Source of the DNA: Anisus vortex
Lineage: Eukaryota > Mollusca > Gastropoda > Planorbidae
Assembly (NCBI GenBank): GCA_949126835.1
Contig: OX421499.1
Location: 30,418,490-30,482,489, forward strand
DNA: 64,000 nucleotides
Direction of reading: 5' to 3'
The stretch's first letter is position 1, and every line of letters begins with the position of its first letter. Below are positions 44,710-55,440 of this stretch, in pieces. The notes under the pieces were generated by a model. It saw only the letters and a list, made by a program, of their open reading frames with translations, ran no database searches and was not told the origin of the DNA. The position numbers and the translations under genes were made by a program.

Positions 44710-45479
44710 GTTGTATTCAAAAAGTAGGTTAGAGAGGACAGCATGAAAAACGGCGGCCAGGTGGTAAACTTTCGGTGAGTGTGTGGGGAGGGGGGGAGAG
44801 GGGAGAAGTCGCCGGGAGTCAACAGAGCAGTCAAGCAAAGACTTACCACCCCACACACTTTGCAATTGGCCTATTAGGGTCTTGTGTACTGCAATTGCAC
44901 TTTCCTTTTGAGTCTATCTGTCTTTAGTCTATTTCCATTGAAACTGGCAAATGACAAGTTTGACAAAACTAAATAAATAGTGTGTAAAACGTGTTTGCGG
45001 AGAATGGAAAGTGGGAAGGAGGGGGAGGGTGATGTACGTGGGTGTGTGATTACACTTCTACGTTTAAGCATGACGTCAAGCTCTATTTCGTTTTTATGAA
45101 TTCCCAAGTCATCAAACCAATTGCTTTTGTATATAGTTTTCCACCAGTGGTTCATTGTAAAGATGCAGTGCTAAGGCAACTCTCAAAGACCGCGATCTCT
45201 ACATTGCATTTCATCATGCGAACAAAGAATGAACAATGTTAACGAATAGCATTTCCAACCTGAATGTCTACTCAATTCATAACCAATTTTCAGAATGTAA
45301 TCATAAAAAGAATAGAGAAATCAATTTCAATATTTAAAAACAACAGAAAGAAAGAAAGAAGATGTGTTGAGGCATAGACCTATATAGTCTAGATCTAGGA
45401 GCTACGACAAATTAATCACGAAAAAAACGACAGAAAAGAAAAAAAAACGTTTAAAAACGTTTGTAGTATAAATCCTCAA
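44710..45479. other. No gene recognised
   Basis: Includes a G-rich tract at 44785-44805. No coding motif. Confidence 0.35.
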
Positions 45480-46075
45480 ATGACTATGGACAAGTCTTAA
45501 CGTGTATGCATGCATAAAAGGTCACGTGCAAAAACATTTCCGTTCTTATTCGATCATTTTATTCGAAACAATGTCTGTGTGCTACTTTACTGGTTGTACT
45601 CAAATTTGTCGGGGATTAAAATTTATTTCGTTGCCAATAGATGTTTACAAAGCAAAACAATGTATTGTGAAAGTCAGAAGGGAATAATCACATTTTTAAA
45701 ATATTGCTTAATGCAAAAGAATTTTTGTTATTCGTTTTTATGAATTTACGCATTTTGTTTTTCAATAACCAAGAAAACGCAACTCTTGACTCATTTATTT
45801 TGTAAACAAATAAAAATGTAACGTCACGCGACTAACACTTGAGTATTAATGATTGCCTGTTCACTTTTGATGTTAAAAACGGATTCCTCATAACTAATAT
45901 TGTATCCTTTGTATAATTCTAAAAGACTAGAACTGGCCGTCGAGGTTGAAATCAATTGTCAAACATCAGCAAAAGCATGCTTTTTTTTGTTATTAAGTTT
46001 AAAAATAGAACAGGAAGTTCACGAACATTCGGGTTCAAAAGTTGACGCCTCATTAAGACTTGTCCATTGTCCGCT
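45480..46075 (+). pseudogene. THAP-domain gene fragment, copy B
   Basis: From 45571 the plus strand reads MSVCYFTGCTQICRGLK, then FISLPID, then KAKQCIVKVRRE. Compared with copy A (16660-17270), the Trp of the basic-W block is Cys (QCIV against RWIV), and Pro-Ile-Asp replaces Pro-Lys-Asp. A second conserved block (KRLELAVEVEINCQTSAKAC, about 45922-45981) follows after an AT-rich spacer, as in copy A. Homology covers coding and non-coding parts, so the two are duplicates of one genomic segment, inverted relative to each other. A Trp-to-Cys change at a core position suggests decay. Confidence 0.6.
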
Positions 46076-46199
46076 TCTACTTTTAGGTTGTTTTTTTTCT
46101 GTCAAAAAGAGAGTTTGTCAAAGTCAATATACAAAAATAATTATTAAAAAGGGGAGAAAATAAAAAAAAACTCTCTGTGTTTACAACCAGTGCTTCCAT

Positions 46200-46222
46200 G
46201 AACCGGCGGGGGGGGGGGGGGG
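46200..46222. repeat. G homopolymer
   Basis: About 17 consecutive G. Confidence 0.8.
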
Positions 46223-46544
46223 GTAAAGTGGTGAGTAGATCTTTATGATAATTGCTTTTAATTGACCAATCACAAAATTTGACGCTTTCTAGTGTTCTGT
46301 CAGGGACTTCCTGAGAAGGCTGAAGTGACAGCACGTGATGTAGTGTGGAGAGAGATTGTGAAAGGGTGTGGGGGGGGGGAGAGAAGGGGGAGTAAACCTA
46401 TGTGTGTCAGCGGTATCTTCCATGTCAACACACTTTCCAAGAAGGTAAAACGACCAAATCGTTAGACGTTTAGATCTACATGTTGTGAATTAAAACATAA
46501 CACATGAGAGAGTGCGTAAGTTGAAAAAAAACAAACTCTTACAT

Positions 46545-46735
46545 GATGAGTCGGCAACCTACAAAACGCGTGCCAAGTCCGATTTTCAATGGCACGCGGA
46601 AGCCCTTCAAATAGGCGATTCAAGTCTCTTCTACAAGACCATTTGGGTGCTAGGACGGAATGACTTTGGCGCGCCAAATGAATTAGAAGTCCTACTTTGG
46701 TTTAATCTAATCAAAAGGTTGCCGACCCTCGTCTT
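46545..46735. mobile_element. Degenerate hAT-like short element
   Basis: Left end GAGTCGGCAACCTACAAAAC, inner ACGCGTGCCAAG and TGGCACGCGGAAGCC, right end AAAAGGTTGCCGACCCTCG. Same block order as 1-195, with TTTGGCGCGCCAAATG in the middle. Confidence 0.6.
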
Positions 46736-46929
46736 ACACGATTTATTAGATATCTATTATAAAGTAACGAGCCAAGCAAGATTTCAAATGATAGCCATCC
46801 AGGCATGCGAGCATGGAGACGCCGAGACATAAAGGGCTTAGATTTCAATTTAAAATGTCTTAATGTCTTGAAAAAGTCTCCTCTTGGAGCCGTTTTCAAA
46901 ACCAGGTTGCACGCTCTGATAACTTATAG

Positions 46930-46985
46930 CATAGAGTAGGGGTAGACACGCATGAGGTCACTAGGAGCCGCATTCCTGGGTTTAA
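46930..46985 (+). mobile_element. Possible end of a GGGGTGTCAAAC-type hAT element
   Basis: AGTAGGGGTAGACACGCATG then GAGCCGCATTCCTGG resembles the left end of the family at 17969 and 47222. No partner end found. Confidence 0.3.
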
Positions 46986-47221
46986 AACAAAACACACCAC
47001 TACACACTCACACGCAGAGATGAAAATGGCCTCCCTTTCCTCACGCTTCTCTGGCTTTCTAAATCTAATGGCATAATCTTGACCCAGTGTTATTCCTGCC
47101 CACTCGGAAAATTTTGACGTCCCGTATCTCGATTAGGCAATCTGAGTCACGTGTCTTCTCCAGTGGCAAACGCCACGGTGCAATGATTACACGCTTTGCT
47201 CTTTTAATATGAAAATATGAT

Positions 47222-47422
47222 CAGGTATGGCGTGTCAAACTTAGCCCCCCCCCCCCCCCCCCCACGAGACCCTCGTAGGTCACATTTGTGGTCATTAGGG
47301 TCATACACAACAACTAATTCATTAAATTAAGGTCATTAAATAATTTATATAAATAAAAGTTAAATGCAGGAAATGCGGGCTGTAGATGTGGCTTGCAAAA
47401 GGTCGCATGTTTGGCATTATGC
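47222..47422. mobile_element. Degenerate hAT-Charlie-like MITE
   Basis: Left CAGGTATGGCGTGTCAAAC, right GGTCGCATGTTTGGCATTATG, with TGCGGGCTG and GTGGCTTGC blocks near the right end as in the element ending at 22801. A 20-bp C run lies at 47246-47264. No exact TSD. Confidence 0.45.
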
Positions 47423-49680
47423 TATATTCGTCCACTTTGTTTCTTGTTCTTTCTTTTTAGATATAATCTAGACCTGCCAACTTAAAATATATGACAACTG
47501 TTGTAATAACAAGTAACAGGATCGTTATTTGAACCGAAAATTCGTAATCCCAATTTGTTGATAAAATATATAGCACTGTCATAATACTTTACTTAATGTA
47601 GTTGCCACATAGATGACGCACTCCATAAATGTTAAAAATTACCACAACTTAAGTTTGTTTTGTGAAACTGGCCGTTCGTGAAACCGTAGATCTAGGACTA
47701 TAGCATTCGCAGCAACCGTTTTAACATAATTAATGATATCAGTAGAAAAATGTACTTTGACTGGGACATCTACTCCTAAGTTTTTCTTCCCCACATTTTC
47801 ATTGATATTAGTGTTGTTGTTTTTTTAAAAGGTTTTTATCTTTTCCGTTAGACACGCCTTACTTCTATGGTTATTCCAATGGTTTCTTTTAACGCTGTGT
47901 ACTCGTTTCCTAATGTACACTTCGGTCGTTAAAAGCCTGGTCGGGCGATACAAACAAACGTCATGTACATATCGGTGGATTAGCTTTGGTCTACATTGGT
48001 GTGGGTTGCTGTATTTGTTTTTAAATATACTTTATAAAGAGCACACCATGTTGATTTTGTTTTTAGATCCTCGAACAAAGTAGGCCCGAGAATTCGATCG
48101 TTGCGACTAGGTGACACAAGCGAAATTTTTATCACACAAACCTGCACGGTTATTAATGCATGTTGATAACAACGCGACTTTATATTGTGTCAGTAGCTGA
48201 ATTATACTATGGGCCAAATGGTTTCTTCGTATGTGCCTACCAGTACTGAATCGGTTCGCTTTTTTTTTTTGTTACTCTTATACTTTTTGTAACATATAAT
48301 AAAACATATGATTTTACATACGATTTCTCATAGACTATTGACAGCTATAATTGGCCGCAGTAGATACAATCGGGTATATAAACAAAATGTTCCACTTATT
48401 GGGGGGGGGGGGAAATCTCATTGGCTAATAGCTACTTCATCACGACCACCAGAACTAGATTTTAACAGTTTTTTTCATCTTCTCTTTTACGAACCCCGGT
48501 AATTTTCAATTTTGTCCTTGCAGCCCGGTACCAGGTCGTGTCTCGAAGGCCCCTATACTCTGTTCAGTCTAGACGCCCCCTCTGCAATAAAAAGGAGAGG
48601 GGGGGGGGGGTGAAGTAATGCAAACTTTTACCTTCATAAACAAGAACACTAGGAGCAAGATATAAAGCCCAGAAGCCCCAGTTGAAAGATGAAATGGGGA
48701 GATAACAGATGAATATAGAGCATCGTGTTGTATTACGAGAAGCAGGATGTGACAACAGGCTCAAGTGGGATACAGATATTCTATCTCCTCCTTCACCCTT
48801 TAGCCTCCTTGCTTTACCAATTATTATTCCCTAAGTCCCAAACCAGGCATTATGTGGAAAAGAGGTACGTACTGAAAACAATAGATAAAGTTCAAATGAC
48901 TCGATGCGCGCGCAGAGTTATTGGCAAAGGAGGGGTAAGGGAGGGTGTGAACTAAGTAGTGCATCGGACAGTGGTTGGCTATTGTACAATGAGCACAAGA
49001 ATTCGGCCGTGGATGAGGGGGCATGATAATTATTCACCAGAGAAATAATGAGAGGTGATAACAGAGAGAGAAAGAAGTGGGAGAAAAAAAAAAGAGGGGG
49101 GGGGGTCAGTTCGTCTAATTGTGTTATGGTAATAAGTGAGTTAGTTAATGTCTCACTGGGAGATGGTTCCCACCAAACGAGACCACGAACTACATTTGAT
49201 ACTAATTTGATACACATCCGCATGAAGTGGTCGGCAAGGGTTTTTTCTTATTGTTTCTTGTTACTGTTAGTTTTGTTGTGTTATTTTGGAGGGGGGAGGG
49301 GCGGGTGAGTTGTATTTTATAATTGACATGATTGAATACATGGACCTTAGGTCATGAGAGTAAATCAAAACGAAACAAAAGCTACTACATTTTCATGTCG
49401 GTCGTAGGCCGCTGATAGATGGGGCGGTAATATTGTTTGGTGTGGCTTTCTTTCAATAGAAGATGCAAAAAAGGAAGGGGTGCATATTATTATTATGTTG
49501 AAAAATAGCAAATTAGAAAAAGGTAAGTCCCCAAAAATTCTAGCATTAAGTCAGACTACTAAATGCTGTGCCATGTTTTACTCCATTCATTAAACACACA
49601 TAATACATAATTCGTAATTAGCTCCTTCCCAAAACCACCATCCTCCGTGTCTCAAAAAAATCGATGTGCACAATTAGCCC
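47423..49680. other. No gene recognised
   Basis: Mixed DNA with G runs at 48400-48412, 48598-48610 and 49095-49106. The frames at 48725-49308 on both strands have no family motif. Confidence 0.35.
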
Positions 49681-49683
49681 TAG

Positions 49684-50787
49684 ATCAAGTAGCGTTAAAC
49701 AGTCAAGTACAATCAAACGGTCAAGTAGAGTTAAACGGTCAAGTAGAACTAAACGGTCAAGTAGAACTAACGGTCAAGTAGAACTAAATGGTCAAGTACA
49801 ATTAAACAGTCAAGTAGAACTAAACGGTCAAGTACAACTAACGATCAAGTAGAACTAAACGGTCAAGTACAACTAACGGTCAAGTAGAACTAAACGGTCA
49901 AGTACAACTAACGGTCAAGTAGAACTAACGGTCAAGTAGAACTAAATGGTCAAGTTCAACTAACGGTCAAGTAGAACTAAATGGTCAAGTACAACTAACG
50001 GTCAAGTAGAACTAAATGGTCAAGTACAATTAAACAGTCAAGTAGAACTAAACGGTCAAGTAGAACTAAACGGTCAAGTACAATTAAACAGTCAAGTAGA
50101 ACTAAACGGTCAAGTAGAACTAAACGATCAAGTAGAACTAAACGGTCAAGTACAATTAAACAGTCAAGTAGAACTAAACAGTCAAGTAGAACTAAACGGT
50201 CAAGTAGAACTAAACGGTCAAGTACAATTAAACAGTCAAGTAGAACTAAACGGTCAAGTAGAACTAAACGGTCAAGTAGAACTAAACGGTCAAGTACAAT
50301 TAAACAGTCAAGTACAATTAAACAGTCAAGTAGAACTAAACGGTCAAGTAGAGTTAAACAATCAAGTAGAGTTAAACGGTCAAGTAGAGTTAAACGATCA
50401 AGTAGAACTAAATGGTCAAGTAGAGTTAAACGGTCAAGTAGAGTTAAACGGTCAAGTAGAGTTAAACGGTCAAGTAGAGTTAAACGGTCAAGTAGAGTTA
50501 AACGGTCAAGTAGAGTTAAACGGTCAAGTAGAGTTAAACGGTCAAGTAGAGTTAAACAAGTAGAGTTAAATGGTCAAGTAGAACTAAATGGTCAAGTAGA
50601 ACTAAACGGTCAAGTAGAACTAAATGGTCAAGTAGAACTAAACGGTCAAGTAGAACTAAATGGTCAAGTAGAACTAAACGGTCAAGTAGAACTAAACGGT
50701 CATGTAGAACTAAACGGTCAAGTAGAACTAAACGGTCAAGTAGAACTAAACCGTCAAGTAGAGTTAGACGGTCAAGTAGAGTTGAGC
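49684..50787. repeat. 1.1-kb minisatellite of 17/18-bp units, about 60 copies
   Basis: The unit GGTCAAGTAGAACTAAAC comes in variants TAGAACT, TAGAGTT, TACAATT and TACAACT. Variants cluster: TACAACT units, often 17 bp, near 49820-50000; mixed units in the middle; almost pure TAGAGTT at 50340-50575; TAGAACT at 50576-50760. Confidence 0.95.
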
Positions 50788-50789
50788 TC

Positions 50790-51555
50790 TACACATAAAT
50801 CATCAACGTGACCAGGTCATTACAAAACTAAATTCAAAAAAATTGATTAAAACATACACACACATTCAAGCAATATCGCTCTCGGTTGATTGTCAATTGG
50901 GGACGAATGAGGTGGATCACGTCAGGATGTAGTCAACACACAACACTAAATATATTCATTGAATCATTTGTTTGCAATGGTACTCTCGTTGGTGGTATAT
51001 ATATATATATAGATATGGACAAGTCCTTGTTAAATTGTGACAGCTGTGAGCAAGGGAGGCGGTGTGAGACAAACAATAGAAAATTTAGCTCAAGTGTGAA
51101 ATGAAGATCTATGAGTCGAGGGGGAAAAGAAACACCTGGATGAGAAATGGTTTGAAGTTGGACATGAATGGATGGGAGCTACTGTTACTAAAATAATAAA
51201 AGAACAACGAAAGAGCGACTCCTACCATAGCCCATCGATGTATAAAATACACCAATACTACTCGAGACATTGGAAATGCATTATTTGTATAATCAGGTAA
51301 CTAGCTAGTTATGGAGAGAACATTTGATTGGGGATGACATTTTGTACATTTCCTTTAGATCCTTTTATGGTCTCTATCTCTCTCTCTCACACACACATAA
51401 TGTCGCAAACACACACTATTTCACTACCACACACATTTATGTCTGGGTTGTGTCGTCTGGTATTGTAGGTGTGAAGAGTAAGGAATTTTTCCTGTATTCG
51501 TGGAACTGTGTCATCATGCCTACATAGCTGAAACGACCCCCTTTGACGCAAATGG
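50790..51555. other. Spacer between two minisatellites
   Basis: Contains TATATA at 50998-51010 and CTCTCT/CACACA tracts at 51376-51398. No gene recognised. Confidence 0.4.
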
Positions 51556-52389
51556 TGAGTGTGTCGCGGTGAATGTCGTGAATCGTGAATCAATCTATAG
51601 TGAGTGTGTCGCGGTGAATGTCGTGAATCGTGAATCAATCTATAGTGAGTGTGTCGCGGTGAATGTCGTGAATCGTGAATCAATCTATAGTGAGTGTGTC
51701 GCGGTGAATGTCGTGAATCGTGAATCAATCTATAGTGAGTGTGTCGCGGTGAATGTCGTGAATCGTGAATCAATCTATAGTGAGTGTGTCGCGGTGAATG
51801 TCGTGAATCGTGAATCAATCTATAGTGAGTGTGTCGCGGTGAATGTCGTGAATCGTGAATCAATCTATAGTGAGTGTGTCGCGGTGAATGTCGTGAATCG
51901 TGAATCAATCTATAGTGAGTGTGTCGCGGTGAATGTCGTGAATCGTGAATCAATCTATAGTGAGTGTGTCGCGGTGAATGTCGTGAATCGTGAATCAATC
52001 TATAGTGAGTGTGTCGCGGTGAATGTCGTGAATCGTGAATCAATCTATAGTGAGTGTGTCGCGGTGAATGTCGTGAATCGTGAATCAATCTATAGTGAGT
52101 GTGTCGCGGTGAATGTCGTGAATCGTGAATCAATCTATAGTGAGTGTGTCGCGGTGAATGTCGTGAATCGTGAATCAATCTATAGTGAGTGTGTCGCGGT
52201 GAATGTCGTGAATCGTGAATCAATCTATAGTGAGTGTGTCGCGGTGAATGTCGTGAATCAATCTATAGTGAGTGTGTCGCGGTGAATGTCGTGAATCAAT
52301 CTATAGTGAGTGTGTCGCGGTGAATGTCGTGAATCAATCTATAGTGAGTGTGTCGCGGTGAATGTCGTGAGTCGTGAATCAATCTATAA
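51556..52389. repeat. 45-bp minisatellite: 15 identical copies, three 38-bp variants, one terminal copy
   Basis: The unit begins TGAGTGTGTCGCGGTGAATG and ends AATCAATCTATAG. The first 15 units (51556-52230) appear identical. Three 38-bp units missing one internal GTGAATC (52231-52344) and a last 45-bp unit follow. As 45 is divisible by three, long frames stay open on both strands (ECVAVNVVNRESIYS plus; RHTHYRLIHDSRHSP minus). The minus frame is no better than the plus one as a gene candidate. Confidence 0.97.
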
Positions 52390-53960
52390 GCCTAAAACCG
52401 AGAGCGCAGGCCAAAGACATAATATGCGTGCTATTGATTTCTGTAACAGATAACGAAACGAAACCCGAGGAACCCATCTCAACCATGTCACGTCTGCTGA
52501 AAGGGGAGACAAAAAATAGTGTGAAATTACCAACAGAACAGCTCGCGAAGAGATAAGCACATTTAACTTGTTTTTTTTTTTTTTTTGCTGCTGTGGCTAA
52601 TTATTTCTTGCATGTGTGAATCTCATTGTCTCAAGGCGTCACGGATTAGTTATCTTTTTTTCCCCTAACATGTTACAAGCGACAACGGCAGGCCACGACC
52701 AAAGACAGGTAGACAAATGAGAAAAATACATCAGCGAGTCTCAATGGTAAGATGGCAGGTCTTCGACAACAACGGGTTGAGAAACACACAAAAAAAAAAG
52801 CAACATCATCATCAAAATGGCGTCAAATAAAACACGTGTTCATCATGGGGAAAACGGCAGGACGTGACTACGTGGGTAATCAACGGTCTGCAAATCGCCA
52901 GCTAGTCTTAAAGTTAAAAGAAAAAGAATACACACACACATAAAATGACGACACCTGTAAAGATGCCGTTGACGTGGTAGATACACAACACCAATGTAAT
53001 AATGAGATATACTTGGCTGACTTACACACAAGGCACTTGTATATTACTTGCACTGAAAATAAACCAACTGAACAGTGTTCAGCTTTTCAAAGGCATAATC
53101 TGCCATAACCACTGTGTCGTGGCTGGCTAATTTGCATGTAAGTTGGTGGTGATTGATATAGATCTTTTTTTTTTTAATATTATGTTTTTTTTTCTGCAAA
53201 CGATTGTACAAATCAAATCTATCGCTATTTCCATATGGCTTTTTTTAAAAACTGTTATCAAAGGCGCCAAATCTGCTTATTTAGAAATCCAGCGCAGGTG
53301 ACATATTACATTGTGTCCTATTGTCAAAAACACGTCTCCCATTCAACCAGCGCTATACAACGTATGTCACGTGTCTCGCGGTATATACATTCAGATCTAT
53401 AGTTCGGTAGATAAAGAGAGTCGATCATTAATCGGCTTGCTTCCGGTGTTGGTTTTATTGAACAATAAAATATCAAGAAAGCATCACCAATTCGGGGATG
53501 GGGGAGGGAGGGTGCTGGCAAGATCGTTAGAATGTTAGGTGGAAGGGGAATGGGGACCCGGGGGGAGGGGCGTACTCTTTACAGGGCGTACAATACAATA
53601 TTACAACTTAAGAATAACCATAATAGTGATATGATGTATGATTGATACATTTAAACAAATACGCAAGCTGCTTACAACACCTATTATAAATACTTCAGTC
53701 AATTTAAGGATACACAAAGGGCTTGCGCAGTTGCAACAAGTTCTTGTCAACGAATGTATTTCTATACATTTTATGTCAAAAACAACTACATTTACTCGCA
53801 ATCAATTTCTCTAACGCCACTAGGACGGGATGTAAAAAACATCTTGTTACATGGTAGGAGGTGTAACAAAATAATCAGCCAGCCTTGTGGCAGAAATGTT
53901 TCGAACAGCAACCTTATCCGAGTCTAGAAATAGGTCACAGAACACCCACCTTACGTGAGA
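52390..53960. other. No gene recognised
   Basis: T runs at 52571-52587 and 53166-53178. Short frames lacking motifs or splice context. Confidence 0.35.
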
Positions 53961-53965
53961 AATAA

Positions 53966-54885
53966 GTAACAAGATCTATAGCAGGTTGTGTAATGAGATT
54001 CCCAGGTAACAAGATCTATAGCAGGTTGTGTAATGAGATTCCCAGGTAACAAGATCTATAGCAGGTGGTGTAATGAGATTACCAGGTAACAAGATCTATA
54101 GCAGGTGGTGTAATGAGATTCCCAGGTAACAAGATCTATAGCAGGTTGTGTAATGAGATTCCCAGGTAACAAGATCTATAGCAGGTGGTGTAATGAGATT
54201 ACCAGGTAACAAGATCTATAGCAGGTGGTGTAATGAGATTACCAGGTAACAAGATCTATAGCAGGTGGTGTAATGAGATTCCCAGGTAACAAGATCTATA
54301 GCAGGCTGTGTAATGAGATTACCGGGTAACAAGATCTATAGCAGGTGGTGTAATGAGATTCCCAGGTAACAAGATCTATAGCAGGCTGTGTAATGAGATT
54401 CCCAGGTAACAAGATCTATAGCAGGCTGTGTAATGAGATTCCCAGGTAACAAGATCTATAGCAGGCTGTGTAATGAGATTCCCAGGTAACAAGATCTATA
54501 GCAGGCTGTGTAATGAGATTCCCAGGTAACAAGATCTATAGCAGGCTGTGTAATGAGATTCCCAGGTAACAAGATCTATAGCAGGCTGTGTAATGAGATT
54601 CCCAGGTAACAAGATCTATAGCAGGCTGTGTAATGAGATTCCCAGGTAACAAGATCTATAGCAGGCTGTGTAATGAGATTCCCAGGTAACAAGATCTATA
54701 GCAGGCTGTGTAATGAGATTCCCAGGTAACAAGATCTATAGCAGGCTGTGTAATGAGATTCCCAGGTAACAAGATCTATAGCAGGCTGTGTAATGAGATT
54801 CCCAGGTAACAAGATCTATAGCAGGTGGTGTAATGAGATTACCGGGTAACAAGATCTATAGCAGGTGGTGTAATGAGATTCTTAG
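53966..54885. repeat. 40-bp minisatellite, about 23 copies
   Basis: The unit GTAACAAGATCTATAGCAGG then GTGTAATGAGATTCCCAG contains an AGATCT palindrome. Copies in the left half vary (TTGTG, TGGTG; CCCAG, ACCAG). Eleven or so in the right half (about 54365-54810) are nearly identical CTGTG forms. Confidence 0.95.
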
Positions 54886-55430
54886 GTAACAAGATCTAAA
54901 GCGGATTTAATGAGATTCCCAGATAACAAGATCTAAAGCGGGTGTAATGAGATTCACAGGTAACAAGATCTATAGCAGGTGGTGTAATGAGATTCTTAGG
55001 TAACAAGATCTGAAGCGGATTTAATGAGATTCCAAGGTAACACGATCTAAAGCGGGTGTAATGAGATTCACAGGTAACAAGATCTATAGCAGGTGGTGTA
55101 ATGAGATTCTTAGGTAACAAGATCTGAAGCGGATTTAATGAGATTCCAAGGTAACACGATCTAAAGCGGGTGTAATGAGATTCACAGGTAGCAAGATCTA
55201 TAGCAGGTGGTGTAATGAGATTCTTAGGTAACAAGATCTGAAGCGGATTTAATGAGATTCCAAGGTAACACGATCTAAAGCGGGTGTAATGAGATTCACA
55301 GGTAACAAGATCTATAGCAATTGGTGTAATGAGATTCTTAGGTAACAAGATCTGAAGCGGATTTAATGAGATTCCAAGGTACCACGATCTAAAGCGGGTG
55401 TAATGAGATTCACAGGTAACAAGATCTAAA
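54886..55430. repeat. 114-bp higher-order repeat derived from the 40-bp unit
   Basis: Three diverged versions of the 40-bp unit (about 38, 36 and 40 bp) form a block repeated at a period of 114 bp (full-length sub-units begin at 54960, 55074, 55188 and onward). The 114-bp period keeps a minus frame of 38-residue repeats open. Confidence 0.92.
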
Positions 55431-55440
55431 AACGGCTGAG

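Noticed and set aside
46512..46832. 106-codon open frame
   Set aside because: It overlaps a decayed hAT-like element, and the translation reads repeat sequence.
51387..52285. Long open frames on both strands (261 and 278 codons)
   Set aside because: They are produced by a 45-bp tandem repeat, a multiple of three without stops. No start context, non-repeat domain or splice sites support a protein.
53966..54885. CRISPR-like 40-bp periodic array
   Set aside because: There are no unique spacers; the full 40-bp unit is conserved.
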